Shown in pieces: positions 34,401 through 46,959 of a stretch of 64,000 nucleotides of DNA. The DNA is from Cristatella mucedo (lineage: Eukaryota; Bryozoa; Phylactolaemata; Cristatellidae). Under the pieces are notes generated by a model. It searched no databases and had not been told where the DNA came from. It saw only the letters and a list, made by a program, of their open reading frames with translations. The translations under genes and the position numbers were made by a program. The stretch spans positions 1,409,501 to 1,473,500 of the forward strand of contig WPIO01000025.1 of assembly GCA_009760855.2 (NCBI GenBank). Reading direction: 5' to 3'. The stretch's first letter is position 1. Each line of letters opens with the position of its first letter.

Positions 34401-34934
34401 GAGAAGTGCATGCTGGGATGGTTAGCAGGACGATGAGTGAAATATGTGCAAGACATAGCTCAACACTAAAAGTAAAACCAGTGCTGATGAACAAGATCCC
34501 GAGCTAGTTTGGACTACTATCCTTTGCAATGAATCATGGGACAAACAGCTAACCATAATAACACTCCCTCAAACAAAAGAAGTCAGTTCATTGCTCCAGG
34601 ATCACTGCCAGGGCTGAGAATGATGATGATTGATTAGGCAGCTACGATTCAAGCATGACTGGTTACCGCTCGATTTACAAAGCAATGTCATCTCAATAGC
34701 CCCAAGCTCAAAGATTGGCACGACCAAGCCTGATTGTGGAGGGCTTGCATTGAGTGGAGATGACATGGTAAAATGGTTATTTGGCGCCCACCCTACATAA
34801 ACTCAAATAATCCTTAGCAGCAGAAGCCAAAGAAATTTGGAAAAAGGAGGAAGGTCATAGCTCGGCAAAAGGCAAAATGCTACAGTCTACTGATTTTAAT
34901 TGGTAAATTGATAAAATACCTATTGATTTAATAG
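28471..34934. other. Long stretch with no identified gene
   Basis: About 6.5 kb in which I recognise nothing firm. Open frames are short, and between 30274 and 32754 there is none of 60 codons or more on either strand. A tail-like sequence (CTAGAGAGAGGC then ATTATTATC) at about 31445-31500 may be the end of a very decayed beta LINE. It is most likely intergenic or intronic DNA with ancient repeats. Confidence 0.4.
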
Positions 34935-35100
34935 ACTCATTTTGTATAGTGGCAGATGGACCTTTAATGGCTATCACCACTGCTTGCAGTGTCAATATAT
35001 ATGGATGCACACTTTCAAAGATTCGAAACCCATGACCTCAGTCGTGCAGGGCAGGCACCCTTTATCTCCTGAGGCTATCGTGGTGCCTGAGACCAGAGTG
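34935..35100 (-). mobile_element. SINE-A copy
   Basis: TATAGTGGCAGATGGACC, then TATCACCACTGCTTGCAGTG, then AGATTCGAAACCCATGACCT (B box reversed). Diverged but collinear with the other copies. Confidence 0.65.
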
Positions 35101-35840
35101 GCTGGAAATGCAACGGGCTGAGTCTGTGCTAACGCATTGTAATGGAGTATGCACATGCTGCTATCCTGAGTGGCTAAGTAACAGCACACAGAAAAGGCTG
35201 TTTTCGGATTGGTGGGCGAGCTAGCAGCTCGTACAGTCATATATAGTTCACCCACATCTTTGCATGGCAGAGCCAACATCCAAGGGCAGGCAGCTTCCGC
35301 TCTCAGGTCTTTACAAAAACCAAATTAACAACTATCAAAAGCAGACAGTACGTGCTTTATGCAAGGCGCAGCTGATGATGGTGCTAGGAGGCAGCAGGCT
35401 AGCTGAGGCTGGAGATGTGGGGAGTATACCACTACTACGGTCAAAGTAGCCAGATCAAGGCGTGATACCCGCATAGGCCACCATTCCACAGCGTTACGCT
35501 GTATCATGGTATTCACTGCCTTTTTGGTTGATCTAGAAAACACGGAATCGCATTGCCAGATGCCCCTGCACAAGCGACGTGATGCCAGCTCATAGGCGGA
35601 GATTGAGTTTGCATCATTACGCACGCCGAAGACGAGTGAGGCTATGGACGCATTAAAGCAGAGCACTTGCCCGCCATTATTTTTCATTGTGAGTAACTCA
35701 TAAAATGGGTGCAATGGTGAGTATTATACAGATCAATCCGTGCTGCAGCATGCCACCGTCACGGTTAACAGAATGTCCCACAGCTCGGTAAGAGCGAGAG
35801 ACCATATCCTTTGCTGACCGGAGAATAGTTCTTCCTTTGA
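35101..35840. other. Unassigned stretch with a 129-codon minus frame
   Basis: The minus frame 35325-35714 (129 codons) has an ordinary protein-like composition without a motif I can name. No splice context is decisive. Confidence 0.25.
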
Positions 35841-35842
35841 CC

Positions 35843-36330
35843 ACTAAGGCCCGACTTACGGCTTGGCTCCTTCGTACTTAGCTGAACTGCTGCATCAGTT
35901 TCAGCCTGTTCGCGCCCTCAGGTCCTGTGTGAACAATAAAGTAGCTGTCCCCATTCTGCCTCTCTGCAGACGTTGGCGGCCAGAAACGCTCTAGCTCTGC
36001 AGGTCCCTGAGACTATGGAACTAACACTTACAATTCTTACACAACGACAACTAATCTCCTGCCGACTACAGCACATCTTTCAGCGGTCCACAGGCGTTGC
36101 TACCTTCTATGCTTTCTCACTCCACCTCCAACTGCTCTCCTGTCTCTGCTGTACTTCCCGCTTTCTCTTCGTTTGCATTAAGCAGGACGGTCTGTTTGCT
36201 GCGGCTAACCGAATGAACACGAAAGCCGCTTGGGCTGTTAGTGCGTCTACTCCTGCCTAACACACATGGGTCTTTATGACTTTGTGAGTTTCTGAACGGA
36301 GACACATTACATGGTGTGAGAGAAGTCAGA
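35843..36330 (+). mobile_element. LINE alpha 3' copy
   Basis: Starts at a TAAGGCCCGACTTACGGCTT region equivalent to the alpha PSYLAELLHQF block and follows the alpha 3' sequence to a GGAGACACATTACA-type end. Non-coding now. Confidence 0.7.
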
Positions 36331-36971
36331 AGTTAACATGAAGATGGGTCATGATGCCACGGCAGCAAAGCAGGCGTGTCCTTTCGGCGGTCGCACGATA
36401 TAAAAATGCCGCATTTAGCCAAGTGATAACTAACACAATGTGTGCAATTCTACCCTTATGCGCTGAAGTTGTATGCAGAAACAACGCGAGGGTCAGCCAA
36501 CGCAGTTTTACTGCGACCAGTTGATTGCTGACGCGGACGCGTGGGTGCAAGGAAGTTCTACACCATGATGTGTGGATTGCACACGAAATTTTTGCCTCTG
36601 CGAGACGAGACACCGTAGGCAATCACACCACTTTTGCACGACGCGTTCATCGACGGTACGCGGTATGCAGGGGTTACAATCCACCTTTCGCTGGTTCCGC
36701 CTCGTCGAGCAGCGAGCACTGACTGCACCACTATGTGTGACCTCTTGTCGAAGAGCATCGTCATGCTCTCGGCTGCTTTAAAACAAAGTGATTCCTGAGC
36801 GGAGTCGCGCGATGCCGCTGGCCGAAGTCAAGGAACAGCAGCGCGGTCTACGCTGTTGTGGTAAACATCAGATAGCCCAAAATAGTGCGGCACGGCATCT
36901 TTCGTATGTAACTTGTAACCTCGATCAAACCTCATTTAATATGAAACAATATATATATTATGGTGCAATAT
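36331..36971. other. Unassigned stretch
   Basis: Competing short frames on both strands (60-98 codons), none recognised. Confidence 0.3.
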
Positions 36972-37571
36972 TTACCCATTTATAATCTTAAATAATATGT
37001 CTCCTTTATGCATTGAGGTATCGCAGATAATCGGAACGATTCCGTAATTGTAGCCGGACAGGATATCCGTTCTTTTCACGTAGGCCTCTCGAACACATGG
37101 GTGAGTGCGGTGTCGCTGGGCTGGGCTGGTTACCGGAATTTTGGCGCTGTCACGTGTCTGATGCTGATCTACATGGTAAATGCGATTCTGACATCTGGTG
37201 TTATTATGCGTGTTTTCAAATGCAATTCTTCGAGTTACGAGCATTCATCTGGCAAAAGTGATCGATTTTGAACTCATCAGCGTTACGATACCGCGTGCCG
37301 GGAATTCTATATGGCTACCACGTTGCGTTCTGGTGTGGCGAAAAGGATAAGGCACGAAAGGCCGCACCGTTGCAGGCTGCCCAACAAAAGGAAGGCTCCG
37401 GCGGCAAAAGCCAAAGGAAGAGGTGCGTTGTCTGCTCGGAGTCCTGCCGACCGAGCAAAGACGGCACGATATCGCCTTGATGCACAGTCTTGTGTACTGC
37501 GAACGATTTAACGCGACGGCTGATCTGTTTACGCTGACGTGCGTGAACCTGTTAAGCGTGTGTAAACGCAA
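36972..37571 (-). other. 200-codon frame interrupted by one stop
   Basis: Two minus-strand frames, 37245-37571 (108 codons) and 36972-37244 (90 codons), lie in the same reading frame and are separated only by a TGA directly followed by ATG. The upstream half is rich in Arg, Ser and Thr; the lower half contains NNTRCQNRIYHVDQH. No domain is recognised. Plus-strand frames overlap the right half, so coding status is open. Confidence 0.2.
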
Positions 37572-39700
37572 GTTGGCGTGGCGTCAGTGAATTGCAAGTT
37601 CCACACAGTGCTAACCTTCGCGTTTCATAGCGAGTCCTCGCCCAGAAATGTCTGTGCTGGCAGCCCTTTGTTGTCGCACTGAAGGGTTATACCTCGTGTG
37701 AATCCGACATAGCAAACTGATATTTTCGTCACGCGTTTTAGTCTTGCAACGAGTGGGTCTTTGCTGTGCGTTTGTAGAAAGTGTGGTCCAAAAGGAAAGT
37801 CCGTGACAAACTCCAGCAACTTGTGACTGTTTGATAAGCCCACGTACGATGATATGACTTTATAAGGAGAGTACTGGCAACGTACACTTGTGGCTCAGTA
37901 CTTTGCATCTGAAGTTGTTTCAGAGAAGGCTTAAAGTTAAGAGCCCAGCGCTCGCAGTGCTGGCTTATTGGGCTCCACCAGAAGGCTGTGCCATGTATCT
38001 GTACCCACAGCACGTATGTCGTGGGAATACCACTAATCCTTCATGCAGTAGTATGCTGTGGCTATACGCAAAATAGTGACTGCGGCAGAAAACTTGTACT
38101 GGAAATTTCCTGAGCCCAATGCTAGGGCCAGTCCTGATGAGGTGCACTCATAATGGCTGCCCAGCTACGCCTAAAAGTATAATAGTGATGTCGATACGCG
38201 CTTGTTACTTTTTGCGGGCTTATAAAAAGCTGGTGATCAGACACAATAGTCAGGAGTATATACACCGTGTCGTCGAGGCTGAGGATGATGCCCCTGCACC
38301 TGCTGCTCCTGCTGCCATGGCGCGCTCCGAGGAATGATGTAGAGGAGGTTAACGATTGGGCAATAAAATTAACACCTTGCCAAAGATTCTCTCGCGTGTT
38401 GTCTCTTCTTTGCCATGTTTGCCGCTTCATAGTTATTTCTCTTAGGGATTGTATCTACCAGCAAATGTGGTTACCTTAATTATTTTACTGGTTTTGAACG
38501 TTTTTAGATTGTCCATACACAGCCCTGGTAATCCTGTCTTCCGAGTTAAGTCTCTTGTGTGTGCAGGAGTGGTCGAAGTTATACTGAAAAGTCTTATGGC
38601 AGCTGCCAACAGCTTGGTCAATGAACCAAGTGTAGTTGCTTTATGTGGTTGGATTTTGTTGTTCTGTGTTTGGCACAGTGTGCAGGCTGCCTCGGCGCGG
38701 TCACAGTGTTGACTGGGGTGAACTTGCCAGGCCATGCCAAAGCAGGAAAGTGATTTAAAGTGCAAATCCGTGAGACATTGCATAAATACATTTATGTATT
38801 TTAAAGCACGTGGCACGATCAACTCCAAACTGTCCATCCTAGCGTGCTTGAAACGGAGTCTATAATTCATTTGTTATAGGCCCTCGGCGAAACAAATTTC
38901 TTTTAGTCAATGTTGCTGCATGTAATGGAAGGCTATTATGTACCCAATGCGAGAAATTTGGTGAACAGTATTGGATCAACAGCTTTGAAAGTGATTTCAA
39001 ACTCAAAGCAATGCACATCACCCGGCCCTCCCTACCTAACTCTGGACTCTTGGGTAACTTGGGCAGCATACTATTGAAGCATAGTATATTGGCCAGGCGA
39101 GGTAATGTAGCCGCAAGTGCTACAGAACGTAGAGGTGAGTATTATTTTGACTGGCATGATCAAAACGTCGTAAGAGAAATGCCAGTACCCAATTATTTGA
39201 GCTATATTAAATGCCACGAGTCTGAGGCTGTTAATCATAGGCCCTAGTCGTGCTCCACAAAGCACAATGAGATTTGATTTCGGTTTAAGTTAGTCAACCA
39301 AACGGTTACCTGTACTTTTTGCATCTTGCTCCCGTGAATCAAGCCCTTTAATGGAGATGTTGATTTCTCAGATGGACTTGTTGAAGATTTTAACGCACCT
39401 AAGTAATCTAGGATTATTCGTGCATTTGTGACCAAGCAGAGCAATGGGCAGTTCGCTAGCCCGCCCATAGTGCTCTATTTCTTCAGTCGAATTGCCTTGG
39501 CTATCTTAGCACTCAGTCAGGTAGAGTCGAAAAAGTGTTCTCACCTATACTGTCTGACTTCGTTTCCACGATTTGGTCCATGTCAACCATAGGATTTGTT
39601 CCCAAATCAAAAGATCAAGTTCAATAGGACGTAGACGCACGTTTTCTTAGCATCTGCCTTTCTCTTCTGTACAATTTATCATGGGATAGATAAATCAGCT
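37572..39700. other. Unassigned stretch
   Basis: Several minus-strand frames (38122-38430, 102 codons; 38442-38870, 142 codons) and overlapping plus frames. None shows a recognisable motif. No repeat family recognised. Confidence 0.3.
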
Positions 39701-39704
39701 GCGA

Positions 39705-39855
39705 TGTGTCTTGTTGGGTGGGGGTGGCTGCTCTTCTCAGGTCGAGGTTCGAAACCTGCTGTGTGAGGCGGTCTTTTATTATTGAGTGCAAGTGGTAGTG
39801 TGTAGCCTAAGGCTCGATGCCTCGACTCTACCACTGGTGGAATCAATACTTTGGG
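39705..39855 (+). mobile_element. SINE-A copy, plus orientation
   Basis: B box GAGGTTCGAAACCTGC, then AGTGCAAGTGGTAG and a decayed body. It forms an inverted pair with the next element. Confidence 0.5.
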
Positions 39856-39876
39856 TGAAGCGTAAATCTTTGCTGA

Positions 39877-40050
39877 TTACAGCAGCCTCTGTATAAGCGA
39901 CAGAGGCCTGCGCCTATCACCACCGCTCGCAGTGGCGACACAGAGATCGCACCCACCTGCAGAATCAGAGACCCACGACCTCGGACCCGAGGGTCGCGAA
40001 AGCAACTCGCCGCCTTACCTACAGTGTCTTGCCATCTGGCTCACCACTAA
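39877..40050 (-). mobile_element. SINE-A copy, minus orientation
   Basis: AGCCTCTGTATAAGCGACAG, CACCACCGCTCGCAGTGGCG, ACCCACGACCTCGGACCCGA, then CCGCCTTACCTACAGTGT. Good overall match to 49720-49888. Confidence 0.7.
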
Positions 40051-40319
40051 AGGACCTTGCTCTTTCACCACCTCGAGTCCTGGGTCGTGTAATTCAGCAA
40101 TGGATGATCATTAGTGATGCTAGAGGTGGTGATAGCCTTTTGGTGTCACAACATACAAGAGATTCTGTTAAATCTATTTACATGGGCTTTTTGTCTACAG
40201 AGATTCTACATGTTAAATCAAGCGTGAAGTATTTTTCGTCATATTATGTAAGCAGTAGACCCAAATTTCTTGCCGCAGATGTTTGGTCATCATTCGCGGA
40301 TGATTATGCTTAAGGCGCT
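40051..40319 (+). other. Open frame next to a LINE 3' end
   Basis: A 94-codon plus frame (40029-40313) ends just before the beta LINE 3' UTR. It has no recognised motif. Confidence 0.2.
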
Positions 40320-40600
40320 CTGTTATGTCAGCATTGTTGGTCCATGTGCGATTCGTCCTTTATTGCTGTATGCATACTGAGCGTGGTGCATGCCACTCAG
40401 CCGCATTGCACTGCTAACACACTGTGCCTGTCACGCCTAACAATGTTATTCTACTGCATGTTTATCAAGCATGAGTAGTTCCACTCACGTTCGAGTCATG
40501 TTTTCCTTCTACGCTGCAGCAAATGTAAGCAAGCGCGCCTAGAAAGAGATGATACTTCTCGAGGGCATCAATTTCTCAAGTATATGATTATTATTATATA
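40320..40600 (+). mobile_element. LINE beta 3' UTR and tail
   Basis: TTTATCAAGCATGAGTAGTT and GCGCGCCTAGAAAGAGATGA with ATTATTATTATA at the end match the 3' UTR at 26400-26640. Confidence 0.6.
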
Positions 40601-41169
40601 AGGCGTTGGTTGTGCTCTTCGCTTCGATGCTACCTCCTGGAGCCCGAGCTTGGCTGCATCATGTGCTTGCTGTCTGAGGCTTAACTGGTGGTCTGCGTGC
40701 CATGGATTACAAGATTGAGTTATTGATCGTGTGTAAAAGGTGAGGTAACGTTGTTGGTGCATGCTCTCATGTCTTTCCTATCCAAGCAGCATTATACAAA
40801 AGCTAATAAGTTGAGATCAGAGGGCTTTTAGCTTGCTGTGCAGTGTACAGACAATTATTCAGCGAGTCAGTAGGGTGGCATGCTGAGCCTACTCATCTTG
40901 TTCTTCACTGGGTCGTTTTTAGTGAAATATAATGAGTAATAATAAATTTGTTTAGCACCACCAGCGGAGCAGTCTCTGCTACTGGGCGCTTTGGGCGGTG
41001 AACTCTGACGCGGCAAGTGAGGCGAGGCATGATTGTTTCTTGGCATATTAGTGCAGCTATCTACCGAAGCGTTTCCCGTACAAAAATGAGTCGCGAGTCA
41101 AGATGCTTTTGAAAGAGTGCTTTCCTTCACCGTCTGTGCATTTGCTAGTATATAATGAATCATAACAAA
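40601..41169. other. Unassigned stretch
   Basis: Only a reversed tail-like trace (AATAATAAATTTGTTTAGCA) at about 40938 is visible. Confidence 0.3.
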
Positions 41170-41535
41170 TGGCTAGCTTGATATGAATTGTGCCCACTCA
41201 GAGGAACTTAATCTCTTTCTGGGCGCTTACCATTTTGCCATAGGGAAATGCGATGTGAATGGTATGGTAAGTCAAATCGGCATGCTTGATAAATGAGCAT
41301 GAATAACATGGTTGGTGACGCGCTGGTCGGCACTCTAAAAATGTGGTTAGTGATGGCAGCAATGCAGTATCCAGCTCTTTTGCATATGCAGCACGTGGAC
41401 GAATCACAGGAACCTGATTACTGTCCTAAATAGTGTATTTTTAAGTTCTTTTTAAATGTCGTCAAGGTCGAGGATGTTGACGTAGCGCAAGTCGGAGGGG
41501 TTCCAGGCTTTGCGAAGACGCCACGAACTAAATGC
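41170..41535 (-). mobile_element. LINE beta 3' end
   Basis: On the minus strand a LRKAWNPSDLRYVNILDLDD-like piece (about 41465-41520) corresponds to the C-terminal AWNSLP region. The beta 3' UTR and tail complement (GAACTTAATCTCTTTCTGGG) follow at 41200-41225. Confidence 0.65.
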
Positions 41536-41962
41536 GCGAAATTATCCAAAGGATTTTGGGGTTTGTATGTATGAGATTTTGTTTGCCGAGTACATCTGCC
41601 TTGATGTGTGCGAGCATTATTTACTAGTAGAGACCAACCACCGTTGCTTTTGGGGTACCGCTTACTTGATAAGCTCCTTGCGCTGGGTTTCGGGATGCCA
41701 TCTGCATGTTGTGGGTCTCACCTGGAGCAAGCCTAAACCTATTGCTGAGTTCTCGAGTGATGTCCTCTTGAGATGAGAGGCGCACGAGATCGAGCTCTGT
41801 GAATCAATGTTGCGTAGCGAACGCCTATTCGAAAGATTGGAGTGGAAATATAAAATTGTATATATAAGTATATATAATATATTATTGTACCAATGAAGCA
41901 ATATGCTAAGAACTATGGGTCTGCATTCCTTTGGAGATTACTGATTCTTTAAGTTCTAAATT

Positions 41963-42325
41963 TTACTTCTTGGGAGGTTTTAACTTTTTGTAGTGGAGAG
42001 AGTTAGTTTGTTGTGCCACAACTCGTTCCGCAATGTCTTTGATAGGAACGGCAATGTGGGGAGACAGTGGAGAGTTTGCGATATCTCTTGGTCCAGTGAG
42101 GATGGGCGCTATGATGAATGGAGTTCTGCTGTATATTTTGCTGACACAGTATGCTACATTATAATTTCGGGAAAAGGTGATGATCTTGGATAGTCGGTTC
42201 AGCAGGATCGTTTGATATGCTACCAGTATTTTGAATAAATGATTCGCGGTTTTCCTAGAAGCTTGACTTGGCGTAGCTAGAATCGTAATTCGTTTGGCAT
42301 TCAGTATTTCTCGTATGCCAGTCAA
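41963..42325 (-). other. 120-codon open frame, unknown
   Basis: A continuous minus frame, moderately basic, with no proline or repeat bias and ending HYKKLKPPKK. It looks more protein-like than most frames here, but I find no domain. A minus-strand acceptor upstream is not evident. It could be a terminal exon, part of a decayed element or chance. Confidence 0.25.
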
Positions 42326-43939
42326 TGGGCAGTCACTCTTGATCTTTTGAGCGCGAGAGCAGCGCGCGATACACCATTCACTGAGTCAATTATTGTCATG
42401 AGAGATTTGCGAGCTTTTAATAACGCAGACGACTATATGGGGGCATGGACCGTAGCGAGCAAGAAAAAGTATAATCTCGGAGCTGGTTTGCTCATGAGGT
42501 CTAGCGAGTCGAGAGCATCGTGCGGCGTAAAATGGTCATGGCTGTGACAGCCTTGACGAGGAGTTAAATTGGCCCTAAGGAGCACAATCAGCAATGGTGC
42601 TGCCTCCAAGTTGATCTTTTCCCGGGTCGTCAGTGCTGTGCCGCGTGTTTGGGCGGTACAGGCTTTGCATCTGTAATCGCCTGATCGCCCCATGAACGGT
42701 ATTAGCCGCAAGCAGTGAGCTGCAGAGATCAAAGACAGGATCTTCCTAGATGCATGGGACCACTGTGACTTTTTGACGTGGTCTCCCTCTATCTGTATAG
42801 CCCGAATTTTAGCAATGTTATGTGTAGCCTGAAAGTAGAGCCAGACTTATGACGCTGGCTGCTGGAGCTGATGGTCAGTCTGGCTGAGGTCACTTTGGGA
42901 GGATACGCTGCACCTGGGTTCGAGCGAGTTCAACGAGTCTGCTGACAAGCCAAGTGATTTTCAGCGGCGTCAGCCACGTCCAATTTCTGAATCGCGCTTT
43001 GGTGATGTTTTGCCCACTTTCTAACCGTGGAGTTAGTTTTATCATCGGTTTGGTTTCAGAAAGTTTACGCACAGCAATCCACATGTGCAGGATCTCGTCC
43101 ATCACCGTTCACAGCGTGCACTGGCGTAGCTTCGAAGCACGACTACAATATGGGTTTGTCAAACGGTCTAGCCTTGGGCGGCGGGCGTATGATGTGTTTC
43201 TCTGGTGCTGCATTTCGGCCTTCAGTCTACTATAGGCCTCCTGCTGAAAGTAGAAGAGAGGTGGCTCCGGCCGAGTGCCGCGCTCGTTAAAGTAGTGGCA
43301 CTGCGAAATCCAGCGGGCAGCCGGCACATCGATCAGAGCACACCGCTCGGCGCGTTTCCGACAGCGACGCGGATGCTCTCTCTGCTCAGGCCTCTCACCG
43401 TGAGCAGACCGCTGATGAAGAAACGAGCCAATCCAGCTATGGCCACTGCGTCGGCACCAGCAGGAGCTTTGCACCGTGGAAGGCTCGTGCGGCAGCTGGC
43501 TGCAGCGGGCCGCTCTGACGACAAATTGTGTGAGCGGAGCTGAGGAGGCGGCGCTCAGCCGCGTGATAAATCTCATAGGTGTCAGCTAGCGGCCCAGCCC
43601 GCCGGGAGCGAGATCCCAAAACCCCGGCACTATTATTCCAACCATGGCTCTCGTTTCTATACGAGAGGCTAAAATATTTGTTAGGGATGACAAATCACAG
43701 TTTGCGAAATTTCTAAATAAGCTATTCTGTGCATGCAGGTAGTGGCCCACATTCAGGAGATGTCTCAGCGTCTTTTTAAGCTCTCAAAATGGGGTGCTTC
43801 GAAAGTTCAGGCTATCTGTAGTCTACCTAACGTTTTAAAGAGAGGAAATTGATCGGCTGAAGTTTAAGTTAGAAGAGAAATAGTGAGCAAAATATATCTA
43901 GGTCTTCTTTAAAGGTTAAATAATAATGATAGTGGCGAA
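42326..43939. other. Unassigned stretch with a GC-rich patch
   Basis: GC- and CpG-rich at about 43250-43610, where both strands are open (43109-43576 minus, 155 codons; 43205-43543 plus, 112 codons). Minus frames at 42433-43105 are unrecognised. The patch could be a small CpG island. Confidence 0.3.
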
Positions 43940-44060
43940 CATTTCGTATAGCATTGCCCTCAAGAGACTTAATCTCTCTAGGCATAACAGATGCTACCAG
44001 GAGGCTGAAGATCCTGCCTCCAGTGGGTTCAGAGAGAGAGACGTTTTGCCTTCTTGACCA
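43940..44060 (-). mobile_element. SINE-B or tail fragment
   Basis: TTTCGTATAGCATTGCCCTC followed by AAGAGACTTAATCTC is the reversed tail; CAGTGGGTTCAGAG may be a head remnant. Confidence 0.35.
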
Positions 44061-46600
44061 CACACGTCAGTCGGAAACTTCAGAAATGCCATGGACAGGA
44101 AGCTCTCAAAGAGAGGAGTAGCTAATGTAGACTTAGCTCTGCTTATTCGCCCTTTCGTTTACTGCAATCAGCTTTATAAGGATGCTTGGTCAGCGCACCC
44201 GATCCGGCCCTCGGCGGAAATCCCAAAAGCCGGCAAGCAGTTATTACACCTGTAGCATGGGGCCAGCAGTGTGACGCTGTTCGCTTTGGGCTGATCTCTT
44301 CGAGCTGGATTGCAGCGCGAGACCTCGTCGTCTTGGTGCACGATACGATTGATCGACTGCTATCTTGTGGCAGAATTTTTCACTGAATGAGAAAGCCACG
44401 TTGCACCTGCTGCACTCGGTCTGTTTACTACTGGCTCCGGAAATAAAGCCGGCGTTTCATCACAGTCTGGGGCCAGAAGGAGCCACGAGCGATTGAACCT
44501 TATCAACCGAATCCCTCGCGTACGTTTGCCGACTGTTGCTCTTCTTTCAGATAATCTACGCCAATGACCAAATTCAAGGATCCATTTCAGAAATTTCTTA
44601 AGAGCGTATGCAAAGTCACCAGTCGAGTGTGAGAATAATACCAATGCAGCACATCGCGTGCAGTGCTGGACAGAGCATCCGGGTATATCTCAGTCATCAG
44701 AAAAAGAAAAGCACAAGAGGCACGGCGGGGGTAAAAGAAGTACGGCTCGAGTAGCGAAGCCACGTCTCATTCTCATGGGGGCCCAAGGCCTGTGCTGTCT
44801 CAAAAAGTGCCCAGGTGAGCGGCAGAGGACTGTAATCACGCGTCACGTGAGGTATTCGCGTGACCCCATAGCCTTACCTTATTACCGGTTTGCGGTAAGT
44901 TTTCCGGGATGCCTATGCAAACACGTGGCGATCGTATCTGCCCATCTCTCTCTCTTTCTGTCTCTCTTTGCGTGTAGTGTGAGCATGTCTCTCTCTCCTC
45001 TCGCTCTCTCGGTTTTTCTTCTCTTCTATAGTGTCTCGCTCTTTCAACTATTTCTAGGTCTAGGTAGCGGGCGGACTTCGTTATAGAAAGGGTTTTACCT
45101 ACCAGCGGCAAAGTTAAAGCGCCTAATGCTGAGCAAAATACCTTTTGGCATGATGCAAAGGCGGTAGAGTAACAAACGATTTTTTATCGTGGCAATGGGT
45201 TAGCGGAAAGCCATAGATGGGCCCTTCACTGGGAGAACGTGCTAAAAAAGCTTTGCGAGAAGTTTCCTACTGAAAAGAATGAGGCCGGTATTAATCTGCT
45301 TGATTATCACAGCAGCCCAGATTAGCGTTTTCTCTGATAAGAAGATCAGGGACAGTGCAAACGTAACTACGGTGGCTAACGCATTGTTATTTTGCTTGGT
45401 CACTTTTTCCCGACCTCCTCCATCCCTGGGCCGGGACAGGCCCATGAGGTGAAGCTTCGTTGTTACATGTCCGAAAAGAGGATACTATACGTTATGGCCA
45501 ATATGCAAAAGCGGTGCTGATGGCCGTTTACGGTTCTTCTGGCGTTTTGTAAATGCGGCGGTGGAAATAGATAACCCTTTTTGGAAATCCAAGATACCCC
45601 TCTCTCACTAAGCTAACCGATAGAACCAGAAAAACACACATTTTAATTTTGTATGATTTTAATTAATTGATTAAAATTAATATGAAAGTTAAAATAATTA
45701 AGTGATTTAAAAAATGCATGGTTTTTGTATGCTATTTTTAATATTATATTGTGCTCTTCGATTGCTTGCTGTCGTGCTCCATGCAAAAACACTTGTTACA
45801 TTCATTGTGCTTGTGCGAGAGACGCCAGCTCGTGGAATCCGCTATAAAACGTTTCTAACAGTACAGAAGCTGGCGCTATTAGGAAGTTTAGAAAAATTAA
45901 TCACTCCGGTAGCTTATGGAACATAGGCCAAAGCCTGGCAGTTTAGCCGTGAACTACACCATTCCACAAAGCGCCGGCACTATGGCTTACGAAAGGGAAC
46001 CTAATAGGAATCGAATGCCAAAGGAGCTAGTGGGGTTCTTCGAGTAGAGCCTGAGTTTGTAATCAGAGCCTGCTGCTTCTGCTATTGAAAAACTAGGGCA
46101 GAAGCATCGGTCACTGACGTATGCCCCATCTGCAACAGGTGGTTGGGCAATTGACTTGGTGCAGCATCCGCAGCTTTTGATGTAAGCACGTGGCCTGCCA
46201 CAGATGCACTCCCCTATGCTGTGGTGATCAGCAGCTCGTAATAGCACCCGCGTGAGGGAATAAAGATCGAGTTCTCGTTCAACCAACCGCCCACGTTCGC
46301 GCTGTGTCGCCACGAGACTCCACAAGAACAGCTGCCGCCGGAGACACTGGCACACAACGGAGTATTGGTTTACTACCTCCAGCGAAAAGAGTATCAGACC
46401 TTCTATGGGCCTAGACGGGACGTCCGACACTGTGATGCGGAGTGTTTAACGGCGGAGAGACTTATAGTACCCTGGCTTCTAACCGCTTGAGAATGCTGTA
46501 CAAGGCTAAAAATTGCGATGCCGTTAAAGCATGTTGTGCCAGTGTGTCTGGACAATAACGCGATACACGTTTGGGGTGAACAGCCGGCAGAAGTAAAGCA
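44061..46600. other. Unassigned stretch
   Basis: CT-rich sequence at 44940-45050 and AT-rich sequence at 45640-45720. Frames at 44658-45086 (plus, 142 codons), 44360-44644 (minus, 94) and 45987-46430 (minus, 147) are open but unrecognised. Confidence 0.3.
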
Positions 46601-46614
46601 AGACTATCACCAGC

Positions 46615-46956
46615 ATGCAAAATGAGTTGATTCTGATCTTCTCGTGGTTGACGGATGAGGAGGCCGAGCTTGAGGCCGAGAGGTTTCGGCTGGAAGCAGG
46701 AGCAGCTCGCCGGAGCCGCGACGGGACAATGCTAGGCGACGAGCGAACTTCATCCACCGGTCGATTCCACCGTCAACTGCTTGCAAGAGCCAGACAGCCG
46801 AGTGGAACGCATTCATCTGCCGCAGCCATCCGACTGCAATACCGAAGGAGGAAGCGGGTATGGGACTACTTCGGCCTAGTAGCCGCAGCAGCCGCAGAGA
46901 ACCAAAGCAAAGTTCGCAGCGGCAGCAGCCAGAGACGAAGGACGGGCAGCATGTGA
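46615..46956 (+). other. Candidate coding frame in a GC-rich block
   Basis: 113 codons, rich in Ala, Arg and Glu, with a probable helix at DEEAELEAERFRLEAGAA (about residues 14-31) and a basic YRRRKRVWDYFG segment (about 76-87). There is no known domain. A longer antisense frame (46607-47176) overlaps and is probably its shadow. It could be a first exon of a host gene or an artefact of high GC. Confidence 0.25.
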
Positions 46957-46959
46957 CGG

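Noticed and set aside
37311-37520. Possible piggyBac-type C-terminal Cys-rich domain (KRCVVCSE-like with basic run)
   Set aside because: Needs two frame changes, lacks the later Cys/His pairs, and no upstream transposase motifs were found.
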